64,000 bases of DNA from Streptomyces albus subsp. albus (GTDB lineage: Bacteria > Actinomycetota > Actinomycetes > Streptomycetales > Streptomycetaceae): assembly GCF_000719865.1 (NCBI RefSeq), contig NZ_JOID01000001.1, forward strand, positions 124,001 through 188,000, written 5' to 3'. Made by a program: the position numbers and the translations under genes. Each line of letters opens with the position of its first letter. The first letter of the stretch is position 1. Positions 25,197 through 34,153 of the stretch are shown one piece after another. The notes below the pieces were generated by a model. It saw nothing but the letters and a program-made list of their open reading frames with translations. It ran no database searches and was not told where the DNA came from.

Positions 25197-26036
25197 ATGA
25201 GCGCACCCGAGGTCCTGATGGAGGGCATCGTGTTCGGTGAGTCGCCGCGCTGGCACGACGAGCGGCTCTGGTTCTCCGACTGGGGCGCGCACCAGGTGAT
25301 CGCGCTTGACGTCCACGGATGCCATGAGGTGGTGGTGACCGTCCCGTCGTTCCCGATGTGCATCGACTTCCTTCCCGACGGACGGCTGCTCGTCGTGGAC
25401 TCGGCGCAGCGGCGGCTGCTGCGTCGTGAACCCGACGGATCACTCGTCCGGCATGCCGATCTCTCCCGGGTCTCGGAGAAGCCGTGGAACGACATCGTGG
25501 TCGACGACCGGGGCAACGCCTACGTCAACACCATCGGTTTCGACTTTCCCGGCGGTGAGTTCGCGCCGGGCTCGATCGTGCTCGTCGCGCCGGAGGGCAC
25601 CGTCCACCGGGTTGCCGACGGCCTGGCGTTCCCCAACGGCATGGCGATCAGCCCGGACGGCGCCACGCTGATCGTTGCCGAGTCCTACGCGAACCGGCTC
25701 ACCGCCTACGACATCGGCAGCGACGGCCACCTCGGCAACCGGCGCGTGTGGGCGGAGACACCCGGCGACCACCCCGACGGGATCTGCATGGACGCCGAAG
25801 GCGCCGTCTGGTACGCCGACGTCGGCAATCAGCATTGCGTCCGTGTGTGCGAGGGCGGTGAGGTGCTCGCCGCGGTCGATCTGGACCGCGGAGCGTTCGC
25901 CTGCGCGCTCAGCCGCGGGGACGACCCCCGCCTGTTCGTCGTCGGCCAGACCTGGGGCGGCCCCGCCGAGTCGCGGCAACCCAGCGGACGGGTCGTGGCG
26001 TTCCCCGCGCCGGCCCCGGGCGCCGGAAAACCATGA
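25197..26036 (+). CDS. SMP-30/gluconolactonase-like beta-propeller hydrolase
   Basis: 279 aa, six-bladed propeller of the SMP-30/gluconolactonase/LRE family. Metal-binding positions are visible: Glu15 in VFGESPRWH, Asn in EKPWNDIVVDDRGNAYV, and the pair in GMAISPDGATLIVAES and DHPDGICMDAEG. Enzymes of this family hydrolyse sugar or other lactones. Substrate unknown. The ATG at 25197 follows AGGAG at a proper distance; GTG 25194 is an equally close alternative. Cytoplasmic (no signal peptide). Divergent from the secreted protein gene. Confidence 0.88.
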   Translation: MSAPEVLMEGIVFGESPRWHDERLWFSDWGAHQVIALDVHGCHEVVVTVPSFPMCIDFLPDGRLLVVDSAQRRLLRREPDGSLVRHADLSRVSEKPWNDIVVDDRGNAYVNTIGFDFPGGEFAPGSIVLVAPEGTVHRVADGLAFPNGMAISPDGATLIVAESYANRLTAYDIGSDGHLGNRRVWAETPGDHPDGICMDAEGAVWYADVGNQHCVRVCEGGEVLAAVDLDRGAFACALSRGDDPRLFVVGQTWGGPAESRQPSGRVVAFPAPAPGAGKP

Positions 26037-26244
26037 CCCGGCGGGACTCGACTCGGTGAGGCCTGACCCGGCCAGGCTTGATGTCTCCCCGACTGGTCGT
26101 CGTCGCAACGACATCACACACCGCCCCGACCCGGCATCCGCGCAGTCGCCCGCGCGTTGCCGAGCACGGCGGCCCCGCCTGACGTGATACCCCCTCGTTC
26201 GCGACCGGTGACAGCGTTCTCAACCGGCACCCCCGTGTTCGGGG

Positions 26245-27117
26245 TCAGGTGCGGCGGGCGGCCCAGACGGTGCGTTCGGTGCGGACCGTCAGGTCGTCGC
26301 GGCGCAGGATGCTGTGCGGGCTGCCGGTGTCGAGGAGCCGGTCGAGCGCGGTGAGGTCCTCGGGGGAGAGCCTTTCGGCGGTGGCGCTGCGGATGCGCTG
26401 CAGGATGCCGAGGGCGTAGCGGCCGATCGCCTCGCTGCGGGAGCCTTCGATGTTCACGGCGATGGCACGTTCGTCCTCGACGGTGAAGCCGGCGGCGGCC
26501 AGCATCGGGCCCCAGTCGGCGCCGCGGTGGGGCATGTGTGCGGCTTGGATGCGGTCGGCCTCGGCGTGGACGCGCTCTTCCAGGCCGGGCCGGTCCTCGG
26601 GGGCGTTCTCGGGCAGGAAGCGGGGGTGGCCGGCCAGTTCGACGACGGCGAACAGGCCGCCGGGCGCGAGCGCGTCGTGGACGGTGCGCAGCGCGCGGTC
26701 GGGGCGGGCCATGTGGTGCATCGAGGCCGACGCCCATACGAGGTCCGGTGAGCCGAGGTCGGGCCAGGCGGCTTCGTCGAGGTCGGCCTGCACGGTGTGC
26801 ACGCGCTCCTGGACGCCGCGGGCGCACGCCTTGGTGCGCAGACGCTGAAGGTGTTCGGCGGACGCGTCGACGGCGGTGACGTGCGCGTCGGGGAAGCGGT
26901 CGAGGAGGGCGAAGGTGCCCGCGCCCGTGCCGCAGCCCAGATCCACGATGCGGTGTGGGCCGGTACGCAGGGGCAGCCATGCGGTGATGGAGGCCGTGTG
27001 CTCGGCGAGGACCTCGGCGTCCAGGTCGAGGATCTCCGCCAGGTCGTCGGTTCCGTGTTCGTGGTGATGACCGTGCGAAGCGCCGTGATGGGAGGTGTGC
27101 GTGGGTGATGGGTTCAT
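26245..27117 (-). CDS. class I SAM-dependent methyltransferase with His-rich N-terminus
   Basis: 290 aa. The Rossmann motif I is VDLGCGTGAGTFALL at about 55-70, the acidic motif II is VTAVDASAEHL, and a post-motif DLVWASASMHHMARPD matches methyltransf_11/25-type enzymes. The first 22 residues contain eight histidines (THTSHHGASHGHHHEHG), an unusual metal-binding-like leader. The substrate cannot be read from sequence. The ATG at 27117 is preferred because the longer in-frame reading is Arg-rich noncoding. Convergent with the SMP-30 gene. Confidence 0.85.
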   Translation of the reverse strand: MNPSPTHTSHHGASHGHHHEHGTDDLAEILDLDAEVLAEHTASITAWLPLRTGPHRIVDLGCGTGAGTFALLDRFPDAHVTAVDASAEHLQRLRTKACARGVQERVHTVQADLDEAAWPDLGSPDLVWASASMHHMARPDRALRTVHDALAPGGLFAVVELAGHPRFLPENAPEDRPGLEERVHAEADRIQAAHMPHRGADWGPMLAAAGFTVEDERAIAVNIEGSRSEAIGRYALGILQRIRSATAERLSPEDLTALDRLLDTGSPHSILRRDDLTVRTERTVWAARRT

Positions 27118-27316
27118 GCTTCTCACACTAGGGACGGCTATGCGCCTCCGGCACGAAATCTTTCCCTCTACGCAAGACGATGGCCAGGGATGCTGCCTGC
27201 CGCGCAAGAGGCCCCGGTTGCGGAGTCCTTCGCGCGGCCGGCGCGCCATGTTGGCGGCGTAGCTTCTCGAAGCTCGATCGCCGGTTACCGGAAGGTCGTA
27301 TCCGGCCCGGTACGAC

Positions 27317-27859
27317 TCAGTCCTGCCGGCGGTAGAGGTCGCGCAGCAGGGAGATCTCGGCGCCGTGATGGATCAGCTCCCTGTTGACGTGCAGGACCCT
27401 GTTCTCCATGGGAAACCGCTCGGGACCCATCGCGGGCGGATTGTCCAGGTCGGCGTCCGAGAGTTCGCGGACCCCCGCGTTCCACCTCGCATACATCTCA
27501 TCGAGCTGTTTCAGCGCCTCGTCAGCGGTCCCCGCGTAGGCGAACGCCTCGGCGTCGAAGTCCTGGCCGTCGAAGTACCATTCGACCCGATAGGCCAGGC
27601 ACGAGACGATGATGTGCGCCAGCCGCCAGGCAATCGTGGTCACCGGCGCCGGCTCCGGGGCAGGGGACGCGAAGTCCATCGTCCACTCCCTTGAACCCGC
27701 CGACATCGGTGCGGCCGACGTGCCACGTGGGCGGAGGCTCCAGCAGCCGCGCACCGGCTCCCAGAAGTACTCCTCATCGGTAAGACCCTCCAGCCGTGGC
27801 CGCAGGTTCTTGCGCCAGTACCAGTCCAACTGCTCCGCGAGTCGCGCACTTCTTGTCAT
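27317..27859 (-). CDS. DinB-family protein
   Basis: 180 aa four-helix DinB_2-type protein. Characteristic parts are RLAEQLDWYWRKNL at the start, a metal-site His in WRLAHIIVSCLAYR, and the second His region LHVNRELIHHGAEISLLRDL near the C-terminus. The family includes bacillithiol/mycothiol-dependent transferases and many uncharacterised proteins. The three-His metal site looks plausible (LAH, and IHHG). Function unassigned. Not in an obvious operon. Confidence 0.85.
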   Translation of the reverse strand: MTRSARLAEQLDWYWRKNLRPRLEGLTDEEYFWEPVRGCWSLRPRGTSAAPMSAGSREWTMDFASPAPEPAPVTTIAWRLAHIIVSCLAYRVEWYFDGQDFDAEAFAYAGTADEALKQLDEMYARWNAGVRELSDADLDNPPAMGPERFPMENRVLHVNRELIHHGAEISLLRDLYRRQD

Positions 27860-27962
27860 CCCCGCACGCTACCTACAACGGAGAAGTTGGACCGCAGCAC
27901 GAGGTCTGCCAGTCCGTCACGCCTTGGTGGCGCACGACCGGCGGCCGCTCCGGCGGCGGGCG

Positions 27963-28586
27963 TCAGACCGTCGTCGCGGGCGCCCCGTCCTCCAGGTGGC
28001 GGTGGAACTCCCGCCACTCCTCGAAGGCCGTCTCGAACCACGGGACGCCCGCGGCGAGGGGTACCAGGTGGCGGCACGTCTCGCGGTAGTAGGAATGCCG
28101 CTTCTCGGGCCGCGGGTGCGTGTCGAGCCGCTGCACGTTGCTGAACCGGTCCGCCAGCTTGAGCAGCAGGACCTCCGGCGGGGCGGAACGCAGGCTCAGA
28201 AGGTAGCGGTCACGCACCTCCGCCGGATCCTCGTGGGCCTCGGGGTGCGGCTTCGTCACCCAGCTCACCATCTCCTCGACCCTGGGGCCGAATTGCTCGC
28301 CGACCTCCCCGGCTGTGCGGTCGGTGTCCTCCACGACGTCGTGGAGTACGGCCGCGACCAGCAGGTCCTCGTCGCGGACACCCGCGCCCGAGACGAGGAT
28401 CTCCACCGCCTCCAGGAGGTGCTCCACGTACGGCTCACCGGCGGGCCTCTTCTGGTCCCCGTGGGCCTCTTCGGCGAATGCGACGGCCTCCCCCAGGCGC
28501 TGCGCCGAAACCTCCGGGGCGAGCACCGCCAACTGCCGGCGGGCGGTGTCCCAGTCGTGCCACGCGCCGAACACCCGATGGGTCAT
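27963..28586 (-). CDS. HD-domain phosphohydrolase (MESH1/RelA-SpoT hydrolase-like)
   Basis: 207 aa. The HD signature LLVAAVLHDVVEDTD is at about 80-95, preceded by a conserved His in GDQKRPAGEPYVEHLLEA. A late LLLKLADRFSNVQRL matches the K-x-ADR-x-N element of the SpoT hydrolase domain. There is no synthetase domain, so hydrolysis of (p)ppGpp or a related nucleotide is likely but inferred. The ATG at 28586 overlaps the stop of the small upstream gene (ATGA), so translation is coupled. Confidence 0.88.
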   Translation of the reverse strand: MTHRVFGAWHDWDTARRQLAVLAPEVSAQRLGEAVAFAEEAHGDQKRPAGEPYVEHLLEAVEILVSGAGVRDEDLLVAAVLHDVVEDTDRTAGEVGEQFGPRVEEMVSWVTKPHPEAHEDPAEVRDRYLLSLRSAPPEVLLLKLADRFSNVQRLDTHPRPEKRHSYYRETCRHLVPLAAGVPWFETAFEEWREFHRHLEDGAPATTV

Positions 28587-28864
28587 GACGACTCCTGATC
28601 CTCAGCTTCCAGCTGCCTCTTGTATTCCGGCCAGCGGGGCAGGGTCGACGGCAACTCGCCGGCCTTCGCCCTGCGGGTCTCGACCTCTCCGACGATGCGC
28701 CGACGCTGGATCTCGGTGAGGGCTTCATTTCTGATCGACTTCATCTCCGCAGGGGATTCGCACTCCCTCTCGTCGATGACGAAAGCCGCGAGCATGAATC
28801 CGTCCTCACTCTTTCTGCGGTACGTCGAGATCATGACGAACTTCGGTCCGGTCTCATCGGTCAC
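28583..28864 (-). CDS. small protein coupled to the HD hydrolase
   Basis: 93 aa, unrecognised. It opens VTDETGPKFVMISTYRRK, has a strand MLAAFVIDERECES and a charged helix MKSIRNEALTEIQRRRI. The GTG at 28864 has a perfect AGGAGGT seven bases upstream, which decides the start. The stop overlaps the HD gene start by 4 bp. A regulator or partner of the HD protein is a reasonable guess only. Confidence 0.75.
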   Translation of the reverse strand: MTDETGPKFVMISTYRRKSEDGFMLAAFVIDERECESPAEMKSIRNEALTEIQRRRIVGEVETRRAKAGELPSTLPRWPEYKRQLEAEDQESS

Positions 28865-28999
28865 GGGTACCTCCTGCGAGTCTCTTCCTGATCTCGGACC
28901 TGTACTCGCCGGGCCGGCGAATCGGCCACCGGACGGCCGGTCGGTGTCGGTCAGGCGGTGAGTCGGATCCGGCGGAGAAGCCACCGCACATCCTCACCG

Positions 29000-29383
29000 T
29001 CAGGCGTCGAAACGGCCGCGTGCGCTCTCGATGTGACCGAGGTGCTGGTGGGTCCAGCCGCATATGGCGTCGACCGCGGTGCGCAGGGCCCGGCCCGGCT
29101 CGGTGAGGGTGTACTCGACTCGCGGCGGCACGGTGGGGTGCACCTTCCGGTCGAGCAGGCCATTGCGCTCCAGCATGCGCAGGTTCTGGGTGAGCATCTT
29201 GTGGCTGATGCCGTCGACCTCGTTCCGCAGCTCGCTGAAGCGCAGGGTGCGCTCACCGAGTGCCTCGATGATCAGGAGCGCCCATTTGTTGGCGACGTCC
29301 GAGAAGATCTCCCGCGCCAGGGAGTCCGCGCGCCGCAGGTCGGCGTCCTCGGGCAGGCCCTTGAGCAGTTGCTTGGTCACCAT
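29000..29383 (-). CDS. HxlR-family winged-helix regulator
   Basis: 127 aa, HxlR type. An N-terminal helix precedes the winged helix SDVANKWALLIIEALGERTLRF, then SELRNEVDGISHKMLTQNLRML, and the wing NGLLDRKVHPTVPPRVEYTLT. The family binds operators near its own and divergent promoters, often sensing redox or electrophiles. It is divergent from a RidA-family gene with 101 bp between, so it probably controls that gene. Confidence 0.93.
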   Translation of the reverse strand: MVTKQLLKGLPEDADLRRADSLAREIFSDVANKWALLIIEALGERTLRFSELRNEVDGISHKMLTQNLRMLERNGLLDRKVHPTVPPRVEYTLTEPGRALRTAVDAICGWTHQHLGHIESARGRFDA

Positions 29384-29393
29384 GAGGTTCCTC

Positions 29394-29454
29394 AGTCACC
29401 GAAAAGTGCGTTCTTCCAGGTCAACCGTCACTCTCCTACAGTTTCCGAGTAACT
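29394..29454. promoter_or_regulatory. divergent hxlR/ridA-type promoter with possible inverted operator
   Basis: AGTCACCGAAAAG at 29394-29406 and GTTTCCGAGTAACT at 29441-29454 are imperfect inverted copies (AGTyAC..GaAA shape), about 35 bp apart. A -10-like TACAGT lies at 29437-29442, upstream of the RidA start. This fits HxlR control; strength of the match is modest. Confidence 0.4.
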
Positions 29455-29484
29455 ACAAGAGAGCAGAACGGAAGGGCGAACACC

Positions 29485-29886
29485 GTGGCCACCCTTGATG
29501 TCTTCACCTACAACGTGCCGGCCGAGAGCGACTTCGGCTACTCACAGGCGATCAGGTCCGGCAAGCTGATCCACGTCTCCGGACAGCTCTCGTTCGACGA
29601 GGCGGGCGAGTTCCTCCACGCGGGCGACTTCGCCGCCCAGCTCAAGCAGACCCAGGCCAACATGGACAAGGTCCTGAAGCACTACGGCGCCACCCGGAAC
29701 CAGATCGTCTCGCAGACCCTGTACGTGGTGAACCTGCGGCAGAATGCGGCGGCGACGGCGGAGGGCAACCTGGAGTACTTCGGCGGCCATCGCCCGGCCA
29801 GCACGGTCCTGGGCGTCACCGAACTGACCTTGCCCGGCCAGGTCGTTGAGATCAGCTGCGTCATCGACATGAAACTGCCCGCCTGA
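29485..29886 (+). CDS. RidA/YjgF-family protein
   Basis: 133 aa, RidA family (deaminates reactive enamines/imines or related). Characteristic residues are YSQAIRSGKLIHVSGQLSFD, QANMDKVLKHYGA, and the closing strand LTLPGQVVEISCVIDMKL. The catalytic Arg of RidA is not obvious: position ~105 reads HRPASTVLGV, which keeps RPAST with the arginine, so the activity may be conserved. GTG start at 29485, preceded by GAACGGAAGGG. Divergent from and probably regulated by the HxlR gene. Confidence 0.9.
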   Translation: MATLDVFTYNVPAESDFGYSQAIRSGKLIHVSGQLSFDEAGEFLHAGDFAAQLKQTQANMDKVLKHYGATRNQIVSQTLYVVNLRQNAAATAEGNLEYFGGHRPASTVLGVTELTLPGQVVEISCVIDMKLPA

Positions 29887-29925
29887 GGTCTCCTCCTCGC
29901 ACGTCCCACAGCCCTCTGGGGGCTC

Positions 29926-29962
29926 CGTGCGTGGAACGGGCACAGTGACCGTTCCACGCACG
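29926..29962. terminator. bidirectional hairpin between RidA and TetR genes
   Basis: Perfect 14-bp stem CGTGCGTGGAACGG (29926-29939) with 29949-29962 and a 9-nt loop. The genes on both sides point toward it, so it can end both transcripts. Confidence 0.85.
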
Positions 29963-30003
29963 CTTCCCTGATCGCCGGCAAGGGTGCGGGGCCGTCGTCC
30001 GCC

Positions 30004-30642
30004 TCACGGGTTGTCGTCGTCGGCGGCGAGGATGGTCCGGCCGGCCCAGAAGAGGCGTGCGCAGCGCCGGGTCATGGCGTCGGGTGTCTGGTCGGGGTGG
30101 TTGATCCACCAGCGGACCAGGGCCGTGCACAGGCCACGCCACGCGTACGTGAGAGCGTCGGCGTCGAGTGGGTCGCCGGCTCCGGCGGTGTGCAGGAGGT
30201 CGGCGCTGCCGGTCGCGGCGAGGTCGTCGATGGCGTTGCGGTAGTGGGCCGCGCGGTGGGCGGCTTCACTGCCGGGCGGAAGCGTGGGGTCGTAGAGGAC
30301 GAACCATGCCTCGCGCCGGCCGTCGAGTGCGGTGAACAGGGCGTGCAGCACGCGCAGGGGTGTGGGCGCTGCGTCGGTGGCGTGGTCGGCCATGGCGGTG
30401 CGGATGGCGGCCAGCAGTTCCTCGCCGACGGGGTCGAGGCAGGCGAGGTAGAGCTCCTGCTTGCTGCCGAAGTAGTGGTGCAGGAGTGGTTTGGTGACGC
30501 CGACGCGGGTGGCGATGGCGGCCACGGTGGTGGCCTCGTAGCCGTGGCGGCCGAACTCCTGGGTTGCCGCGGCCAGGACCTGTTGTTCGCGTGCGGCCCT
30601 CGGTACGCCCTTGGTGCCGGCCTTGGAGGGGGGCGTTGTCAT
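30004..30642 (-). CDS. TetR-family regulator
   Basis: 212 aa. HTH at about 20-65: AATQEFGRHGYEATTVAAIA, then RVGVTKPLLHHYFGSKQELYL. The C-terminal ligand-binding domain has LRVLHALFTALDGRREAWF. The ATG at 30642 lies only 12 bp from a double palindrome at 30654-30683 and the gene is divergent from an FAD oxidase, so autoregulation and control of the neighbour are likely. The ligand is unknown. Confidence 0.92.
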   Translation of the reverse strand: MTTPPSKAGTKGVPRAAREQQVLAAATQEFGRHGYEATTVAAIATRVGVTKPLLHHYFGSKQELYLACLDPVGEELLAAIRTAMADHATDAAPTPLRVLHALFTALDGRREAWFVLYDPTLPPGSEAAHRAAHYRNAIDDLAATGSADLLHTAGAGDPLDADALTYAWRGLCTALVRWWINHPDQTPDAMTRRCARLFWAGRTILAADDDNP

Positions 30643-30653
30643 GGGCCCAGATC

Positions 30654-30683
30654 TTACCTTAGGGTAATTTACCAACGGGTAAA
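30654..30683. promoter_or_regulatory. two tandem palindromic operators for the TetR regulator
   Basis: TTACC-TTAG-GGTAA at 30654-30667 is followed without a gap by TTTACC-AACG-GGTAAA at 30668-30683. Both share the half-site TTACC with 4-nt spacers, and their centres are 15 bp apart. They lie between the divergent TetR and oxidase genes, 27 bp upstream of the oxidase start. Confidence 0.75.
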
Positions 30684-30710
30684 TTCCTTGAACCCTGCTG
30701 GAGCGCCCCC

Positions 30711-32315
30711 ATGCCCGCTGCCGCGCCCGACCCCCGTACCTCCCGCGCCCGCTCCTGGTGGGGCTGGGGCTACGCCGACGCCCACCCCGACGACGCCGAA
30801 TGCGCCGCGCTCGGCGCCCTGTTGCCGGGCACCCCGGCCCGCCCGCTCCCGGTACCCCGCATCGCCGACCTGCCCATCGGCCGTCCCGCAGCGACGCCCC
30901 CGACCTCCCTGGCACACCTGGTCACCGACGACCCGCGGGCGCGCGCCGCCCATGCCATGGGCAAGGCGTACCGCGACGTCATACGGGCCCTGCGCGGCCG
31001 GCCCGGCCGGATCCCCGACCTCGTCGCCCACCCGGCCGGCGACCAGGACGTGGCCGACCTGCTGGACTGGGCCGGCGAGCACGGCGTGGCCGTCGTCCCC
31101 TTCGGCGGCGGCTCCTCGGTGGTCGGCGGCGTGGAGTACCGCGGCGACGCCCACCACGCGGTGCTCTCGCTCGACCTGACCGGAATGGACCGCGTCCTGG
31201 AGATCGACACCACCAGCCGCTCGGCGCGCATCCAGGCCGGAGCCCTCGGCCCCGTACTGGAAGACCAGTTGCGGCCCCACGGACTGACCCTGCGCCACTT
31301 CCCGCAGAGCTTCGAGTTCTCCACCCTCGGCGGCTGGCTCGCCACCCGGGCCGGCGGCCACTACGCCACCGGCCGCACCCACATCGACGACTTCGTCCAG
31401 TCCCTGCGCGTGATCACACCCGCCGGCGCCAACGCCTCCTGGCGGCTGCCCGCGTCCGGCGCTGGACCGTCACCCGACCGGTTCTTCCTCGGCTCCGAGG
31501 GCACGCTCGGCGTCATCACCGAGGCATGGATGCGCCTGCAGGAGCGCCCCCGCCACAAAGCCTCCGCGTCGGTGGCCTTCGCCGGCTTCCACCACGCGCT
31601 GGACGCCGTACGGGCCATCGCCCAGTCCGACTTCGCCCCGGCCAACTGCCGCCTGCTCGACCCCGGCGAGGCGTTGCTGTCCGGCGCCTCCCACGACGGC
31701 TCCACCGTCCTGGTCCTCGGCTTCGAGTCCGCCACCACCCCCGTCGACGACCGCCTCACGGCCGCCGTGGAGCTGGCCCGCGCCCACGGCGGCCGCGGCG
31801 GGACACCTGCGGCGGACCGCGACGCCCCGGCCGACGTCGCCGTGAGGGCTTGGCGCTCGGCGTTCCTGCGCATGCCCTACCTGCGCGACGGTCTGGCCCG
31901 CATGGGCGCCGTCGTCGAGACCTTCGAGACCGCCGCCACCTGGGACAAGATCCCCGGCCTGATCGACGCCGTCCGCACCGAGGTCGGCGCCGCCGCCTCG
32001 AAGGCCACCGGGCACCCGGCGACCGTCAACTGCCGCCTCACCCACGTCTACCCCGACGGCGCCGCCCCCTACTTCACCGTGGCCGTCGCCGGCCGGCCCG
32101 GTGACGAGGCCGAGGTCTGGGACGACATCAAAGCCGTCGCGACCGACGTCCTGCACCGCCACCGCGCCACCATCACCCACCACCACGCCGTCGGCCGCGA
32201 CCACCGCACCGGCTACGACCTCCAGCGCCCGGAACCCTTCGCGCTGGCCCTGCGCGCGGCCAAGAACGCCCTGGACCCCCACCGCATCCTCAACCCCGGT
32301 GTCCTGATCGGCTGA
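30711..32315 (+). CDS. FAD-linked oxidase of the alkyl-DHAP synthase type
   Basis: 534 aa. The PP-loop/FAD-binding type 4 domain has VVPFGGGSSVVGGVE at about 127-141 and the second FAD region GLTLRHFPQSFEFSTLGGW, LATRAGGHYATGRTHIDDFV. The C-terminal oxidase domain contains HHHAVGRDHRTGYDL and ends DPHRILNPGVL. Overall layout matches alkylglycerone-phosphate synthase/AgpS-like flavoproteins. The real substrate is unknown; ether-lipid synthesis is one possibility. Start ATG 30711 with GGAGCGCCCCC upstream. Probably repressed by the divergent TetR. Confidence 0.88.
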   Translation: MPAAAPDPRTSRARSWWGWGYADAHPDDAECAALGALLPGTPARPLPVPRIADLPIGRPAATPPTSLAHLVTDDPRARAAHAMGKAYRDVIRALRGRPGRIPDLVAHPAGDQDVADLLDWAGEHGVAVVPFGGGSSVVGGVEYRGDAHHAVLSLDLTGMDRVLEIDTTSRSARIQAGALGPVLEDQLRPHGLTLRHFPQSFEFSTLGGWLATRAGGHYATGRTHIDDFVQSLRVITPAGANASWRLPASGAGPSPDRFFLGSEGTLGVITEAWMRLQERPRHKASASVAFAGFHHALDAVRAIAQSDFAPANCRLLDPGEALLSGASHDGSTVLVLGFESATTPVDDRLTAAVELARAHGGRGGTPAADRDAPADVAVRAWRSAFLRMPYLRDGLARMGAVVETFETAATWDKIPGLIDAVRTEVGAAASKATGHPATVNCRLTHVYPDGAAPYFTVAVAGRPGDEAEVWDDIKAVATDVLHRHRATITHHHAVGRDHRTGYDLQRPEPFALALRAAKNALDPHRILNPGVLIG

Positions 32316-32382
32316 CACGGCAGCGGCGATCCCGCGAGGGTGGCGAGAACTGCCGCGACGCTTCACCGCGCCGCCCCTGCGA

Positions 32383-34119
32383 CTACCGCTGCGAGCGCGG
32401 GCCGACGAGTTTCCGGTAGAGCTCCTCAGCCTGCGGCGCGCCCTGTTCCTCGGCCTGTGCCAGGTCTGCGACCCACTCCTCCTTGATCGCGTTCAGGAAG
32501 GTGAGCCAGCTTCCGCTGTCGTGACGGCTGCCCACCTCCTGCAGGTCCACCAGACGCTGGTTCTGACCGAGGCTGCCTTCCCCGATCTTGTCGCCCTTGT
32601 GGCCGTGGAGGACGCTCTCGGGGTTGGCCGTGGCCTCACTGGAGCGGAAGTCGTGTGTGTAGCCCACCGGGCTGGCGGCGCCCGGGCCGATGGTTTCGAT
32701 GCCGACCATCAGGGCGCCGTCCTTCTTCCTGGTCGGTTCGTGGAAGACCAGCAGCATGTGTCCGTGCGACCCGTTCGGCAGGATCACGTCGCCGTTCCAG
32801 TCCTTGGCGCCGAGGCCCCCGCCGGAGATGTCGTGCCCCAGCAGGGCCGGACGGTCCGGGCCGAGGCCGCGGACCGGCGGCGCGAGCGCGTTCGTCAGGC
32901 TGGCGGGGATCTCGCCCTTCTCCTTGAACTTCCCCCGCTTGTCCGCGGTGTTCGGCTCGATGGAGACGCGGTGGGTCGCGAACCCCCGGCGTTCCACGTG
33001 CTCTCCGAGCTCGCTTTCCCCGGGCTTCCCCTCCTTCGGCCGGGTGACGCCCAGGAAGTCCGTCAACGCGGTCGGTGACTCGCCCTCGCCCAGGGCCGGG
33101 ATGCGGATGGTGACCCGGCCGCCGTGCGCCAGCGCACGGATGACGTCCTTCCCGTGGTCGGCCACGTGGGCCTTGCGTCCGGCGTCGTAGAGCTGCAGCC
33201 CGTGCCGCAGAACGAGGAGGACGTTCGTGAGCAGTTCGCGGGCGCTTGCGTCCTTCCTCCGGTGCGCCTCGGTGACGTTCTCGTCCGCCCGGGGGTGCAT
33301 CCGCTCGGCGGGGATGCCCGCCGGATACAGGGTGGCAATGGCCGTCTGGCGGATCTGCTCGTCCCGCTCCTCCCCCAGGACCCGTTTGTCCTCCGGTGAG
33401 ACGCCGGGCGCCTGGGTGGTCATGAACCGGCCCAGCGTGTAGTCCGGAGAGGTCGGGGGTGCCTCGCCGACCGCGCGCACGTCCGGGTGGTTCGTTCTGA
33501 GGGCGATGGTCGCCGTCAGCACGCGCTTGCCCGCGGGAAGCTTCAGCCAGTCCTTGAACTGGCCGCGCGTGTACTCCTCGGCCTCCTCATGGGTGCCGAT
33601 GCCCACCTCGCGAAGCCACTCGGGGTTGACGGCGGAGAGGTGCCGGATGTCCGCCATTTCCTGGTCGTTGAAGGGCTCACCACGCAGCACCCGCCGGTCG
33701 AGGGTCTTCCTCAGCCGGGCCGGCCCCTCGGCCATCCAGTGCTCGGGCCACCAGGTGCCGGGGGCGAAGATGTTGGTCTTCATCTTCTGCTGCACCGTGT
33801 GCCGCTCGATCGACCGGCTCAGCCGGGCGATCACCGCCGCACCCCTGTCGTCGTCCCGGCCCGCCTCCTCCGCGGGGGCGGACTGCTCCCCCGGCCCGGC
33901 GGCGGCCTGCCCCGTACGCTGCACCGGGGCCGGGACCCGGCCCCCGCCGGCGGCCTCGGCTCCGGCGCGCTGTACCGCCGGTGCCCCGGCACCACCCGAC
34001 GCCACGCGCTGCAGATGGTGGATCCACGCACCCGTCACGGTGGCGGGCGGCCGGCCGCTCCGTGGCGGTGCCGCCGTCTCTCCACCGGCTCGGCGGCCTT
34101 CCCTCTCGCGGGAGTGCAT
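32383..34119 (-). CDS. large protein with LQR-type N-terminal motif; possible injected or exported effector
   Basis: 578 aa. After a disordered Arg/Gly start come HHLQRVASGGAGAPAVQRAG and VPAPVQRTGQAA, which look like decayed copies of the LQRxAGNxAV motif common in actinobacterial eCIS-associated and DUF4157-type proteins. The remaining ~450 residues are soluble with no signal peptide or membrane segment. The C-terminal region contains GHMLLVFHEPTRKKDG and SVLHGHKGDKIGEGSLG. No catalytic family is recognised. The ATG at 34119 has AGGAGAA upstream. It lies 34 bp after a small gene with the same kind of motif. Confidence 0.65.
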   Translation of the reverse strand: MHSREREGRRAGGETAAPPRSGRPPATVTGAWIHHLQRVASGGAGAPAVQRAGAEAAGGGRVPAPVQRTGQAAAGPGEQSAPAEEAGRDDDRGAAVIARLSRSIERHTVQQKMKTNIFAPGTWWPEHWMAEGPARLRKTLDRRVLRGEPFNDQEMADIRHLSAVNPEWLREVGIGTHEEAEEYTRGQFKDWLKLPAGKRVLTATIALRTNHPDVRAVGEAPPTSPDYTLGRFMTTQAPGVSPEDKRVLGEERDEQIRQTAIATLYPAGIPAERMHPRADENVTEAHRRKDASARELLTNVLLVLRHGLQLYDAGRKAHVADHGKDVIRALAHGGRVTIRIPALGEGESPTALTDFLGVTRPKEGKPGESELGEHVERRGFATHRVSIEPNTADKRGKFKEKGEIPASLTNALAPPVRGLGPDRPALLGHDISGGGLGAKDWNGDVILPNGSHGHMLLVFHEPTRKKDGALMVGIETIGPGAASPVGYTHDFRSSEATANPESVLHGHKGDKIGEGSLGQNQRLVDLQEVGSRHDSGSWLTFLNAIKEEWVADLAQAEEQGAPQAEELYRKLVGPRSQR

Positions 34120-34153
34120 GAGCGTTCTCCTCGATGACGGTGTTCCAGCCGTA

